Counted from the first letter of the stretch, positions 27,521 through 37,932 are shown. The stretch is DNA of 64,000 nucleotides from Iodidimonas nitroreducens (GCF_008579165.1 NZ_BKCN01000002.1); one strand, 5' to 3'. Notes: generated by a model from the letters alone, not told the origin. A program made the numbers and translations.

Positions 27521-27970
27521 ATGCTCCATATCCATGTTTTAAACGGCCCCAATCTCAATCTTCTCGGCACGCGTGAGCCGCATATCTATGGCGCCGAAAC
27601 GCTCGATGATGTTGAACAAAAGCTGGTCGCTTACGGCAAGGAGCATGATATCAGCTTCACCATGCGGCAAAGCAATCATGAAGGCCAATTGATTGATTGG
27701 CTGCATGAGGCCCGCACGAAAGCCGATGGGGTCATCATCAATCCCGGGGGGCTGACCCATAGTTCGATTTCTCTGGCCGATGCCGTGGCAGCGATTGCCA
27801 TCCCGGTGGTCGAGGTTCATTTAAGCAATATCTTCGCCCGTGAGAGCTTTCGCGCCCATTCCACGATCAGTGCCGTTGCCACCGGCATCTTGACCGGCTT
27901 TGGCACCACAGGCTATCTGATGGCAGCCCATGCGCTTGCTGCCCATTTATCCCGCACCGAAAAAGGATGA
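27521..27970 (+). CDS. aroQ: type II 3-dehydroquinate dehydratase
   Basis: AroQ performs the third shikimate-pathway step, dehydrating 3-dehydroquinate. The 149-residue protein has the family length and motifs: LNGPNLNLLGTREPHIYG with catalytic Tyr23 and Arg18, the substrate loop RQSNHEGQLIDWLHEA, NPGGLTHSSI, and EVHLSNIFARESFRAHS with the catalytic His. It is 7 bases upstream of accB, and this aroQ-accB-accC order is conserved widely, so the three genes likely form an operon. Confidence 0.98.
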   Translation: MLHIHVLNGPNLNLLGTREPHIYGAETLDDVEQKLVAYGKEHDISFTMRQSNHEGQLIDWLHEARTKADGVIINPGGLTHSSISLADAVAAIAIPVVEVHLSNIFARESFRAHSTISAVATGILTGFGTTGYLMAAHALAAHLSRTEKG

Positions 27971-27977
27971 GACGTTC

Positions 27978-28478
27978 ATGTCAAAGCTGAAAGATGCCAG
28001 GGATTTGATCCGGGAATTGGCGGATCTCCTTCAGTCATCAAACCTAAGTGAAATCGAGGTGGAAGACGAAGACATCCGCATACGGGTGGGGCGTCAATAC
28101 CCAACACAAACCGTGATGCAGGCCGCCGTTCCGTCCTCTTATGGCCCGTCTCAGGCCCCGGCCACATCCGAACCCGCATCCGCTGCATCTGCCCAAGGGT
28201 CTGGATCAGGATCTGCAGCCGCCGCACCGAGCCTTGAAAATCATCCCGGCATGGTGCCTTCGCCCATGGTTGGCACGGTTTATCTATCGCCCGAACCGGG
28301 GGCACCGGCCTTTTTCAAGGTTGGCGATAGCGTCAATGAAGGGGATACACTGCTGATCGTGGAAGCGATGAAGGTGATGAACCCCATCGCGGCCCCACGA
28401 TCCGGGAAAATTCTCCATATTCTGGTCTCTGATTCCCAACCGGTCGAATATGGCGAGCCACTTTTGATTCTCGAATAA
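27978..28478 (+). CDS. accB: acetyl-CoA carboxylase biotin carboxyl carrier protein
   Basis: AccB carries the biotin that shuttles CO2 in the first step of fatty acid synthesis. The start MSKLKDARDLIREL at 27978 follows aroQ by 7 bases and gives 166 residues. The N-terminal helix region is followed by a flexible Ala/Pro/Ser-rich linker (about residues 50-85) and the biotinyl domain with Lys132 in VEAMKVMNP, between the conserved PMVGTVY and the C-terminal hammerhead. accC follows after 15 bases. Confidence 0.98.
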   Translation: MSKLKDARDLIRELADLLQSSNLSEIEVEDEDIRIRVGRQYPTQTVMQAAVPSSYGPSQAPATSEPASAASAQGSGSGSAAAAPSLENHPGMVPSPMVGTVYLSPEPGAPAFFKVGDSVNEGDTLLIVEAMKVMNPIAAPRSGKILHILVSDSQPVEYGEPLLILE

Positions 28479-28493
28479 AGGGTGGCATTTGCA

Positions 28494-29852
28494 ATGTTCC
28501 AAAAAATTCTGATCGCCAATCGCGGCGAAATCGCCCTTCGCATCCATCGCGCCTGTCAGGAAATGGGCATCAAAACGGTGGCCATTCATTCCACCGCTGA
28601 TGCCAGCGCCATGCATGTGCGCCTGGCCGACGAATCCGTGTGTATCGGCCCGCCATCCTCAACGGATAGCTATCTCAATATTCCGGCCATCATCGCCGCC
28701 GCCGAGATCACGGGGGCGGAAGCCATTCATCCGGGCTATGGATTTTTATCGGAAAATGCCCGTTTTGCCGATATCGTTGAAGAGCATAATCTCACCTTCA
28801 TCGGCCCCACCGCCGAGCATATCCGCACCATGGGCGACAAGATCGCCGCCAAAGATACCATGAAGCGCCTGGGCGTTCCTGTGGTTCCCGGCTCGGATGG
28901 GGGCATCACCGATGATGAAACCGCCTTTAAAATTTCCGATAGCATCGGCTATCCGGTGATCGTCAAGGCCGCTGCAGGCGGTGGCGGACGCGGGATGAAG
29001 GTCGCCCAATCACGATCAGCTTTATCGGGTGCCCTGACCGCTGCGCGCACCGAAGCCCGGGCGGCTTTTGGCGATGATGCGGTTTATATCGAAAAATATC
29101 TCGGCCATCCGCGCCATATCGAAATTCAGGTTTTAGGCGATGGGCGCGGGCATGTGCTGCATTTAGGCGAACGCGATTGTTCCTTGCAGCGCCGTCATCA
29201 AAAAATTCTCGAAGAATCCCCCTCGCCCGTGATCAGCCTTGCCCAAAGAAATGCCATTGGAGAGCGCTGCGCCAAAGCCCTTGCGGATATCAAATATCGC
29301 GGTGCCGGGACCATCGAATTTCTCTATGAAGATGGCGAATTCTTTTTCATCGAAATGAATACGCGCCTACAGGTCGAACATCCGGTCACGGAAATGGTCA
29401 CCGGGATCGATCTGGTCCGCGAACAGATCCGGGTGGCAGCGGGCGAAGATCTGCGCTTTGCCCAAGGCGACATCACCCTGCGCGGCCATGCCATCGAATG
29501 CCGGATCAATGCCGAGGACCCCGCCAATTTTGCACCTTCCCCCGGCACCGTTACCGATTATCATGCCCCTGGCGGTTTGGATGTTCGGGTGGATTCGGCC
29601 CTTTATGCGGGTTATCGCATCCCCCCTTATTATGATAGCCTGATCGCCAAGCTGATTGTGCGCGGTGAAAATCGTGAAGATTGCCTGATGCGCCTGCGCC
29701 GCGCCCTTGAGGAATATGTGATCGCCGGGGTTAAAACATCGATCCCGCTGCATAAATTGCTGGTTGATAATCCGGATTTTCAAAGTGGAGACTATAATAT
29801 CCACTGGCTGGAAAAATTTCTGAAATCACGGGCGGATCAGGGGCTTTCATAA
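28494..29852 (+). CDS. accC: acetyl-CoA carboxylase biotin carboxylase subunit
   Basis: AccC carboxylates the AccB biotin with bicarbonate and ATP. The 452-residue protein starts MFQKILIANRGEIALR and contains the ATP-grasp glycine loop KAAAGGGGRGMKVA, the carboxylase signature HPGYGFLSENARFA, FFIEMNTRLQVEHPVTE with catalytic Glu and Arg, and GHAIECRINAEDP. The length matches biotin carboxylase alone, without a fused carrier domain. It belongs to the aroQ-accB-accC unit. Confidence 0.98.
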   Translation: MFQKILIANRGEIALRIHRACQEMGIKTVAIHSTADASAMHVRLADESVCIGPPSSTDSYLNIPAIIAAAEITGAEAIHPGYGFLSENARFADIVEEHNLTFIGPTAEHIRTMGDKIAAKDTMKRLGVPVVPGSDGGITDDETAFKISDSIGYPVIVKAAAGGGGRGMKVAQSRSALSGALTAARTEARAAFGDDAVYIEKYLGHPRHIEIQVLGDGRGHVLHLGERDCSLQRRHQKILEESPSPVISLAQRNAIGERCAKALADIKYRGAGTIEFLYEDGEFFFIEMNTRLQVEHPVTEMVTGIDLVREQIRVAAGEDLRFAQGDITLRGHAIECRINAEDPANFAPSPGTVTDYHAPGGLDVRVDSALYAGYRIPPYYDSLIAKLIVRGENREDCLMRLRRALEEYVIAGVKTSIPLHKLLVDNPDFQSGDYNIHWLEKFLKSRADQGLS

Positions 29853-29873
29853 AAGGCATCGGATGATAAACCC

Positions 29874-30524
29874 ATGGCGCGGCTAACCCCGGAATTATTG
29901 CTACGCGCTTATGCCTGCGGGCTTTTCCCTATGGCAGAAAGCCAGACAGCCAGCGATATTTTCTGGGTTGATCCTGAAAATCGCGGGATATTGCCGCTCT
30001 CATCCTTTCATATATCGCGCAGCCTGAAACGGGTGGTGCGCAAGGATCTGTTTGATGTGCGGATCAATACCGCCTTTCGCGATGTGATGATCGGCTGCGC
30101 CAGCCCGGCCCCTGATCGGGCCGATACCTGGATCAATGAGCAGATCCTTGCCCATTATTGCCGCCTTCATGAAATGGGCGCCGCCCATAGTGTGGAATGC
30201 TGGCAGGATGGCCAGTTGGTTGGCGGGCTTTATGGGGTGGATCTGGCGGGGGCCTTTTTTGGCGAAAGCATGTTTCACCGGGTGACCGATGCCAGCAAAG
30301 TGGCCATGGTGCATCTGGTTGCCCGGCTCAAATATGGCGGCTATCAATTGCTTGATACCCAATTTGTAACCGAGCATCTGCAACAATTCGGGGCCCGGGA
30401 AATCAACCGGGATGCCTATCATGAGCTTTTGAAATCAGCCTTGCGCGTTCAAGGGGATTTTTATTCACTGCCGGAAGGATTGTCGGGGGAAAGGGTTTTG
30501 CACGCCATCACCCACACATCATAA
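29874..30524 (+). CDS. aat: leucyl/phenylalanyl-tRNA--protein transferase
   Basis: Aat adds Leu or Phe to proteins with N-terminal Lys or Arg, marking them for ClpAP (N-end rule). The 216-residue protein has the family motifs LLLRAYACGLFPMAES, WVDPENRGILPL, FHISRSLKR, TWINEQILAHYCRLHEMG, GGLYGVDLAGAFFGESMF and LDTQFVTEHLQQFG. It begins 21 bases after accC, so it may be cotranscribed with it. Its last 64 bases overlap the end of the convergent DUF2155 gene. Confidence 0.97.
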   Translation: MARLTPELLLRAYACGLFPMAESQTASDIFWVDPENRGILPLSSFHISRSLKRVVRKDLFDVRINTAFRDVMIGCASPAPDRADTWINEQILAHYCRLHEMGAAHSVECWQDGQLVGGLYGVDLAGAFFGESMFHRVTDASKVAMVHLVARLKYGGYQLLDTQFVTEHLQQFGAREINRDAYHELLKSALRVQGDFYSLPEGLSGERVLHAITHTS

Positions 30525-30960
30525 ACCGGATGCTCGAGCGCATGAAGGCCGGGGCTTGAGGCCATCATCCATCCGGTAAACAGACGATTCCTGTTGTCGT
30601 CGATCATTTCATCGATTTCCAGAAAAGCAAAGGTTTCCGGCTGTTCTTCAGGTGGTCGGGATTGGCAATGGCGGGATGTGATGATCAGGCTGCCAAATTC
30701 CACCGGCTCATCTTCAGGGAGCTCAAGCTCGGTGATGCGCGCGGTAACCTTATCCATGGCGCGGGCAATGGTAATGGTTTTCACGCCGTCCTCTGGCTGA
30801 TCTCTATCCTGTCCAGATAAAGGCTGATTGCTTTGCCCTATCGCGCCCTGCCCCATTATGGCCTGCGCCGATAATGGCGGGATCAACAAAGCACCCGAAA
30901 ACACAAGGCTAAAAAGAAGCCAACCGCAAGGGATAAGGGCAAGATGCGGCCTCTCATCAT
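30461..30960 (-). CDS. DUF2155 family exported protein (possible one-base frameshift in the signal peptide)
   Basis: This is a conserved alphaproteobacterial protein of unknown function, probably periplasmic. The DUF2155 core is plain: DKVTARITELELPEDEPVEF, the Cys in RHCQSRPPEEQPETFAFLEI, FTGWMMASSPGLHALEHPVYDVWVM and a second Cys. The long open frame has only a GTG start inside a hydrophobic stretch. An ATG-ATG pair at 30957-30960 starts MMRGRILPLSLAVGFF in another frame, and adding one base in the A5 run at 30911-30915 joins it to SLVFSGALLIPPLSAQA, making a normal signal peptide. The mlaD neighbour suggests an envelope role; that is inference. Confidence 0.82.
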
Positions 30961-30976
30961 CAGCCGGCCAAGCCCT

Positions 30977-31438
30977 TTATTCCTCGCTGCTGCTTGCCGG
31001 ATCGCCACTATAGACCGCCTTGGAAATCAGGCCAAACAGATCAATCGGCCCTTGGGTATCATAGACTTCTTCACCGTCAGACAGATATTCATCAAGCCCG
31101 CCCGGCTGCAATTCAACATAGGTATCACCCAAAAGCCCATCAGAGGTGATTTTGGCAAAGCTGTCGGTCGAAATTTCAAGGGATTTATCAACCGTGAAGC
31201 GCACCACGGCCTGATAGCTCTGAGGATCAAGGCGCTGCCCGGTCACGGTGCCGATCTTAATCCCGGAAATCCGCACATCCGCCCCGAGGGATAAGCCGCC
31301 CACCCGATCAAAACGGGCCTGCAATTCATAGCCCGAGGCACTGCCCACATTCGTTGTGGTATAGGCGATATATAAAAACGCCCCGGCAACCGCCAGAACC
31401 ACAGCCCCAATCATGGATTCAACGAGATTACCACCCAC
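30977..31438 (-). CDS. mlaD: MlaD-type outer-membrane lipid asymmetry protein (MCE domain)
   Basis: MlaD is the periplasmic MCE-domain subunit that moves phospholipids between the membranes. The start chosen is a GTG at 31438 (giving GGNLVESMIGAVV), because the family begins near there; an ATG at 31471 would add 11 residues. One N-terminal transmembrane helix (GAVVLAVAGAFLYIAY) is followed by the MCE core (LQARFDRVGGLSLGADVRISGIKIGTV, split here by position only) and SDGLLGDTYVELQPGG. The usual mlaE and mlaF partners are not in this window, as is common in alphaproteobacteria where mlaD sits with aat, DUF2155 and NDUFA12. Confidence 0.93.
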   Translation of the reverse strand: MGGNLVESMIGAVVLAVAGAFLYIAYTTTNVGSASGYELQARFDRVGGLSLGADVRISGIKIGTVTGQRLDPQSYQAVVRFTVDKSLEISTDSFAKITSDGLLGDTYVELQPGGLDEYLSDGEEVYDTQGPIDLFGLISKAVYSGDPASSSEE

Positions 31439-31528
31439 GCCAGTCTCCCATCCCAAATTCAGCCGAAACAACCGCCAAAAGAACCATAGTCTGTTTCATT
31501 CTCGCATTAATTATCAATTGGGCCGCCT

Positions 31529-31909
31529 TCAATTGGGCCGCCAAGGCTCATAATCGCCCGTGGCCCGGTCGCGCCCGGTGGTTTTTTTCAGGCTGCCCGG
31601 GGGCGCATAAGCCGCATCCGAACCCGTGAGATTGGGACGATGGGGCTTTTCCCAGGGCTTTGGCACATAGTGGCTTTGATCGGGCAGATCATTGGTGGTG
31701 CGGTGCAGCCAGCGGTGCCATTCCGGCGGCACGCGCGAGGCTTCGACCTCACCTTTATAAATGACCCAGCGGCGATCCCCTTGCCGCGCCTTATAATAGA
31801 TATTGCCATCCTGATCCTCGCCCACACGCTCGCCTTTGCGGGCGGTAAAAAGCGCGGTGCCGATGGTTGCCCCATTCCACCAGGTGAATAGCTTTTGAAA
31901 CACAGTCAT
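31529..31909 (-). CDS. complex I accessory subunit, NDUFA12 family
   Basis: This 126-residue protein is the bacterial homologue of the mitochondrial complex I accessory subunit NDUFA12 (B17.2), found in alphaproteobacteria. Seen are the family core FTWWNGATIGTALFTARKGERVG, DQDGNIYYKAR, RRWVIYKGEVEASRVPPEWHRWLH and the C-terminal DYEPWRPN. It is encoded apart from the nuo operon at 1-10205, as is usual. It likely docks on the peripheral arm and aids assembly. Confidence 0.95.
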   Translation of the reverse strand: MTVFQKLFTWWNGATIGTALFTARKGERVGEDQDGNIYYKARQGDRRWVIYKGEVEASRVPPEWHRWLHRTTNDLPDQSHYVPKPWEKPHRPNLTGSDAAYAPPGSLKKTTGRDRATGDYEPWRPN

Positions 31910-32303
31910 CTTGCGATCTCGTCCCTTGTGTCATCGCTATGGATCGGCTGCAAAGCATCGACCCGAAAAACGCCGGGACTATGGCAAGTTCAGGCCAAAA
32001 GGTCCAGCGCTAGATCATCCATTGTCATGCAGCATAATCCCATTCCTCATGAATGGCGATCAAAGCTGCGCGAGTGAGTTTGGGAGTCGGCAAAATGGGG
32101 GACTTCCAGGCCCCCCCTGTCAATAAAACAATTGTAGAAAGATCGCTTGCGACTCCCATGATTCAGACTAAACTTGGTGTCTGCTTGGATGGACATGCCC
32201 ATATCTATGGTCATCGGCTTGCTGATAGCCGCATGTTTTTGCATGTCGGACAGGACCAAAAGCACAGATTTTATAAACGTTACAATAAGGCCAGGGGGAA
32301 GAC
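31910..32303. other. gene-free divergent intergenic region
   Basis: This 394-base stretch lies between the divergently transcribed NDUFA12 and nrdJ genes, so it should hold both promoters. I see no cobalamin riboswitch, although nrdJ is a B12-dependent enzyme, and no NrdR-box pair that I can defend. A 107-codon frame (32053-32376) overlaps the nrdJ start in another frame and shows no family resemblance. A TATAAA-like box near 32272 could be an nrdJ promoter element. Confidence 0.4.
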
Positions 32304-35300
32304 ATGCGTTTTGAGCGTCGATTCACGAAAGATGGGCAATCACCTTATGATGGGCTCATATTTCGTCAGGCCGTGAGTGAGATTCGCAATCCCGATGGGA
32401 CCATCGTTTTTCAGATGAATGCGGTGGATGTGCCCGCGGCATGGTCGCAGGTGGCCACCGACATCATTGCGCAGAAATATTTCCGCAAGGCCGGTATTCC
32501 GGCGGTTTTAAAGCCGGTCGAAGAAAATGGCGTCCCCTCATGGCTATGGCGTCGTGTGGCGGATGAAGAGGCCCTCAAGGCTCTGCCCAAAGACAAGCGC
32601 TATGGCGCAGAAACCAGTGCCCGCCAGGTTTTCGACCGGATGGCCGGCGCCTGGACCTATTGGGGCTGGAAAGGCGGCTATTTCCACGCCGAGGACGATG
32701 CGCGGGTTTTCTATGATGAAATGCGCCTGATGCTTGCCCGCCAGATGGCCGCCCCCAATTCCCCGCAGTGTTCAATACCGGTCTGCATTGGGCCTATGGA
32801 ATCGATGGCCCCAGCCAGGGCCATTTTTATATCGACCCCGAAACCGAAACGCTGGTGCGCTCTAAAAGTGCTTATGAGCATCCCCAGCCCCATGCCTGCT
32901 TCATCCAAAGCGTGTCTGATGATCTCGTCAATGAAGGCGGCATCATGGATTTATGGACGCGGGAAGCCAGGCTTTTCAAATATGGTTCCGGGACCGGATC
33001 GAATTTTTCCCATATTCGCGGCGAAAAAGAATCGCTTTCGGGCGGCGGCCAATCTTCAGGTTTGATGAGCTTTTTGAAAATCGGTGATCGGGCCGCAGGA
33101 GCGATCAAATCGGGCGGCACCACCCGCCGGGCTGCGAAAATGGTGGTGGTGGATGCCGATCACCCTGATATCGAAGCCTTCATAAGCTGGAAAGTGATTG
33201 AAGAACAAAAGGTTGCGGCCCTTGTTTCCGGCTCCAAATTATGCGAGATGCATCTCAACCGGATCATCGAGGCCTGCCATGCGGCCCGCGATGCCTTAAG
33301 CGATGAAGCCTTCGAGCCCAGGAAAAATCAGGACCTGAAGCGCGAAATTCTCGCCAGTCGCAAGGCCATGATCCCGGAAAACTATGTGCAGCGGGTGATT
33401 CAGTTTGCGCGCCAGGGCTATCGCCGCCTTGATTTCCACACCTATAACACCGATTGGGATTCCGAAGCCTATGTGACCGTATCGGGCCAGAATTCCAATA
33501 ATTCCATCCGTGTTACCGATGCCTTCATGCGCGCCGTGAAAGCGGGCAGCGATTGGGATCTGATCAAACGCACCGATGGATCGGTGGCTAAAACCCTCAA
33601 TGCCGCCGAATTATGGGATCAGGTGGCCTATGCCGCATGGTCTTGCGCTGATCCCGGCATTCAATTTCACAGCACGATCAATGATTGGCACACCTGCCCC
33701 GCATCGGGGGATATCCGGGCGTCCAATCCTTGTTCGGAATATATGTTCCTTGATGATACGGCGTGCAATCTGGCATCGCTCAATCTCATGCAATTCCGTC
33801 TCGAAGGCGGCGATTTCGATGTCGAGAATTTTGAACATGCCGTTCGCATGTGGACATTGGTGCTCGAAATCTCGGTGCTGATGCTCAATTTCCCTCGGAA
33901 AAAATCGCCGAACTGAGCTATCGCTATCGCACCCTTGGGCTGGGCTATGCCAATATCGGCGGGCTTTTGATGTCATTGGGCCTGCCTTATGACAGCGATG
34001 AAGGCCGCGCCTTATGCGGTGCCATCACCGCCCTGATGACCGGCACATCTTACGCCACTTCGGCGGAAATCGCGTCTGAGCTTGGCCCCTTCCCCGGCTA
34101 TGCGGATAATGCCGATCATATGCTGCGGGTGATCCGCAATCATCGGCGGGCGGCCTGGGGCGAAGATGATGGCTATGAAGGGCTGAAAACGCGCCCGGTG
34201 CCTTTGGACATCGAATGTTGTCAGGATCAGGCTTTGGCGGTGGCCGCCGGGGCGGCCTGGGATCGGGCGCTGGAACTGGGCGAAATGCACGGCTATCGCA
34301 ATGCCCAATCAACAGTGATCGCCCCCACCGGCACCATCGGGCTGGTGATGGATTGCGATACCACCGGAATCGAGCCGGATTTTGCCCTCGTCAAATTCAA
34401 AAAACTGGCGGGTGGTGGCTATTTCAAGATCATCAACCGGATCGTGCCGCAAGCGCTTGATGTTCTGGGTTATGAAGCGGATGAAGTCCGCGATATCATC
34501 AATTATGCGGTGGGCCATGGCACCCTGCTCAGGCCCCGCATATCAATCATGATCGCCTGAAAGAGCGGCATTTCGCGCAGGTGCAGATCGATGCCATCGA
34601 AGAAGGGCTGAAAAGCTGTTTTGATATCCGCTTTGTTTTCAATCGCTGGACTTTGGGTGATGCTTTTTGCAAGGACGTGCTGGGCTTCAGCGATGCACAG
34701 CTTGCCGATATCAGCTTTGATATGCTCCGCGAGCTGGGCTTCAGCCGGGCGGAAGTGGATGAGTGCAATCTTTATGTTTGCGGCGCCATGACCCTTGAAG
34801 GCGCCCCGCATCTGCGCAAGGAACATCTGCCGGTTTTCGATTGTGCAAGCCCCTGCGGACGGATCGGCAAGCGTTCCTTATCGTGGGAAAGCCATATCCG
34901 CATGATGGCCGTGGCCCAGCCTTTTGTTTCTGGCGCGATTTCCAAAACCATCAATATGCCCAATCTGGCTTCGGTCGAAGATTGTAAGCGGGCTTATGAG
35001 CTGAGCTGGTCTTTGGGCCTCAAAGCCAATGCCCTTTATCGCGATGGCTCGAAATTGTCCCAGCCTTTGTCGGGCTCCCTCCTCAATGAAGAGGATCTGG
35101 AAGATCTGCTCGATGATCAGGTGCCCTTGGGTGAAAAGGCGCATAAAGTGGCGGAACGCATCGTGGAGCGGATTATTGAGCGCGAAGCGCCAAAAACCCG
35201 CCGCAAGCTTCCGCATCGCCGCAAGGGCTATACCCAAAAAGCCGTTGTGGGCGGCCATAAGGTTTATTTGCGTACCGGCGAATATGATGATGGCGAAGTT

Positions 35301-35961
35301 GGCGAAATTTTCATCGATATGCATAAGGAAGGGGCGGCCTTCCGGTCTTTGATGAATAATTTTGCCATCGCTATTTCCATTGGCCTGCAATATGGCGTGC
35401 CTTTGGAAGAATTTGTCGATGCCTTTACCTTCACGCGATTCGAGCCTTTCGGCCGCGTGGAAGGCAATGATGCCATCAAGATGTCAACGTCGATCCTTGA
35501 TTATATCTTCCGCGAACTGGCCGTTTCCTATCTTGGCCGTAACGATCTGGCCCATGTGGAGCCTGATGATATGCGCATGATACCTTGGGCGATGGCATCA
35601 ATGAAAAGCTGCCTGAAGCTGGCACTTTGGCTGCCTATCAGGCTTCCGAAGCCCTTGATAAAGTGCTGGGGCTGGCATCGAACGGCTATGTGCGCTCCAA
35701 TCTTTATGTGCTGAATACCCAAAACAGCAGCACAGCTCCGGCCAAAAGCCCAACGCAGCCTTCATCTGTGGGGCTGATGGCGGTAACGGAAGACATTTCA
35801 AGAGAAGTGAAAACGGAAACAACAACCTATAGTCGCCGCGCCGAAGCCCGGATGAAGGGCTATGAGGCGATGCCTGCGGGGAATGTGGCAATTTCACCCT
35901 CGTGCGCAATGGCACCTGCCTGAAATGTAATACCTGTGGCGGCACCAGCGGCTGTTCCTAA
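32304..35961 (+). CDS. nrdJ: adenosylcobalamin-dependent class II ribonucleotide reductase, five one-base frameshifts
   Basis: NrdJ reduces ribonucleotides to deoxyribonucleotides with a B12-derived radical, with or without oxygen. The restored protein is about 1220 residues, the alphaproteobacterial length. Seen in order are the N-terminal domain, YGSGTGSNFSHIRGE, SGGTTRRAAKMVV, VSGQNSNNSIRV, NPCSEYMFLDDTACNLASLNL with active-site Cys and Glu, APTGTIGLVMDCDTTGIEP, the DUF3403/VRR-like C-terminal part, and a cysteine-rich end CGECGNFTLVRNGTCLKCNTCGG. Breaks occur near 32770, 33883, 34530, 35576 and 35867; each is mended by one G or C in a doublet or triplet. A strong terminator follows. I treat it as a functional gene in a faulty sequence. 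Confidence 0.93.
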
Positions 35962-36006
35962 GTTTAGGGACAGAACCCTAATTGTTTCAATCTGAAACAA
36001 AACAAG

Positions 36007-36034
36007 GAGAGATCTTCGGGTCTCTCTTTTTTTT
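36007..36034 (+). terminator. Rho-independent terminator after nrdJ
   Basis: GAGAGATC and GGTCTCTC form a stem closed by a C(UUCG)G tetraloop at 36014-36019, followed by eight T. It lies 45 bases past the restored nrdJ stop, which itself supports the repaired reading of nrdJ's C terminus. Confidence 0.92.
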
Positions 36035-36113
36035 GATCTGATTTGGGAAAAATTAAGTCCTATCTTTAAGAAATCTTTAGGGGCGAAGGTGGAAGCTGAT
36101 CCCCGCTCGCCTC

Positions 36114-37932
36114 ATGAAGAAAATATTTGAGGGCCAGCCCAGAAAACGGGATCTGCAAATAATGGATGGACATATGCTGGGGATCGAAAGCGACCGCCTG
36201 AAAACGGCAGAAGCCAAAGAGATCGATCCACTCGCCCTTCTCGATCATCTGAACCTCGGGGTTCTGGTTTGCGAGATCGATACCGACCATGCTGCCTCAT
36301 CCTGACCGCCAATAAAAGCGCGCAGAATTTGATCCTGATCGATTCAAACCTTGTGAACCAGGCCGATCCCGGGTCTGCGGCGCTGGCAAAATCGATGACT
36401 CTTGATGATATTCCGGTTCTGGAATTTGGCGAACCGCTTTTGAGTGAATTTCATCGCGCCCTGCGCCTTCAGCGACCCGTTCAATATGAATGGCAGATCG
36501 AGTCAATCGATAGCACCAAAACCTATAGCTGCAATATCACCCCTTTGGATCAAAGTGGTGTGGCTAAGCCCAGAATTTTATGCACCCTCACCGACAAAAC
36601 CACGGAAAAAAGGGCACAAGCCAATCTACTTCATCATGCCTTGCATGATCATCTCACTGGCCTGCCCAATCGCAGCCACTTTCTCAATCGTCTTGAAGAT
36701 GAAGTGGCGCGTTGTAAAAATGAGGAAGGCCGTTCTTGTGCCGTGCTCATGCTTAATGTGGATCGCTTTCAGCTGATCAATGAAGCTTTGGCCATCCTGC
36801 TGGCGATGCATTTCTGATTGAAATCGCCGATTCCCTTAGGGCCTGCCTGCGCAATTCTGATCTTTTGGCGCGCTTTAATGGCGATGAATTTGCCATTCTC
36901 ATCGACGATATTCAAAGCCTTGATGATGCAACCGGCCTTGCCAAACGCATTCACGAGATGATGGCGGCTCCGCGCAAAATTGCCGGTGTCGATGCTTATA
37001 TGTCAGTCGGCATCGGGATAACCACCAGCGAAATCAGCCATAAACATGCCGAAGATATGATCCGGGATGCCGATGTTTCCATGCACCGGGCGAAAAAACG
37101 CGGTCCGTCTAAAACCATTGTTTTTGCCGCTGAAACCAATGCCGTTCGGACCGGCCAGATCCAGCTTGAAACAGATCTGCGTCATGCCATCGAAAATGGC
37201 GATCTGGAACTCCATTATCAGCCGATCATCGATCTGGAAAATGGCAATAGCATCGCTTTTGAAGCCCTCACCCGCTGGCATCATCCCATCCACGGCCCTG
37301 TGTCTCCGGCTCGGTTCATTCCGATGGCCGAAGAGAGTGGGCTTATCCTGCCTTTGGGCCGATGGGCCATGATGGAAGCCTGCCAGCAATTGGCCGCCTG
37401 GCAAAAAAGCATCAAAAATACGCAGAATATCTATGTCAATGTGAATATGTCTGCGGTGCAGCTTTTGGAGGATGATATTTCCCGCACCGTGGCGCATTGC
37501 TTGGCGCAATCAGGTATTGAAGGCCGAAATCTGCGCCTTGAAATCACCGAAAGCGCCCTTGTGGCCAATCCTGAATTCACAGCCCGTTGCCTTCATGAAA
37601 TCAAGGAACTCGGCCCCACCCTTGCTTTGGATGATTTTGGCACGGGTTATTCATCGCTCAATTATCTCAATAGCTTTCCTATCGATTGTATCAAGATCGA
37701 CCAATCCTTTGTGGGTCAGGTTGATCGCGATGAACAATCATCGAAAATCATTCGCATCATCACTATGCTGGCCGATACCCTGCGCATGTCGGTGGTTGCC
37801 GAAGGCATAGAAACCAGCGAACAGCACGTGATGATGCGCTCTTTGGGGTGCCGCTATGGCCAGGGCTATCTGTTTTCACGCCCCCTGCCCAAGGATGACG
37901 CAACAGCCCATTTGCGAAAGCAATTCAAATAA
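36114..37932 (+). CDS. PAS-like/GGDEF/EAL cyclic-di-GMP signalling protein, two one-base frameshifts
   Basis: The restored protein (about 606 residues) has an N-terminal PAS-like sensor (around NLGVLVCEID and LDDIPVLEFGEPLL), a GGDEF domain (HDHLTGLPNRSHFLNRL) and an EAL domain. The GGDEF signature reads NGDEF within ARFNGDEFAIL, a departure from G/A/S-GDEF that makes cyclase activity uncertain. The EAL part is complete in visible motifs: EALTRW, NVNMSAVQL, ITESALV, LDDFGTGYSSLNYL and IKIDQSFV, so c-di-GMP hydrolysis is likely. Breaks near 36295 (CCC to CC) and 36790 (GGG to GG) fit the window-wide error pattern. No membrane helix is seen, so it should be cytosolic. Input signal unknown. Confidence 0.9.

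Noticed and set aside
31910..32303. Cobalamin riboswitch upstream of nrdJ
   Set aside because: No B12-box-like conserved segment could be found by eye.
32053..32376. 107-codon frame overlapping the nrdJ start
   Set aside because: It overlaps a secure start in another frame and resembles nothing I know.
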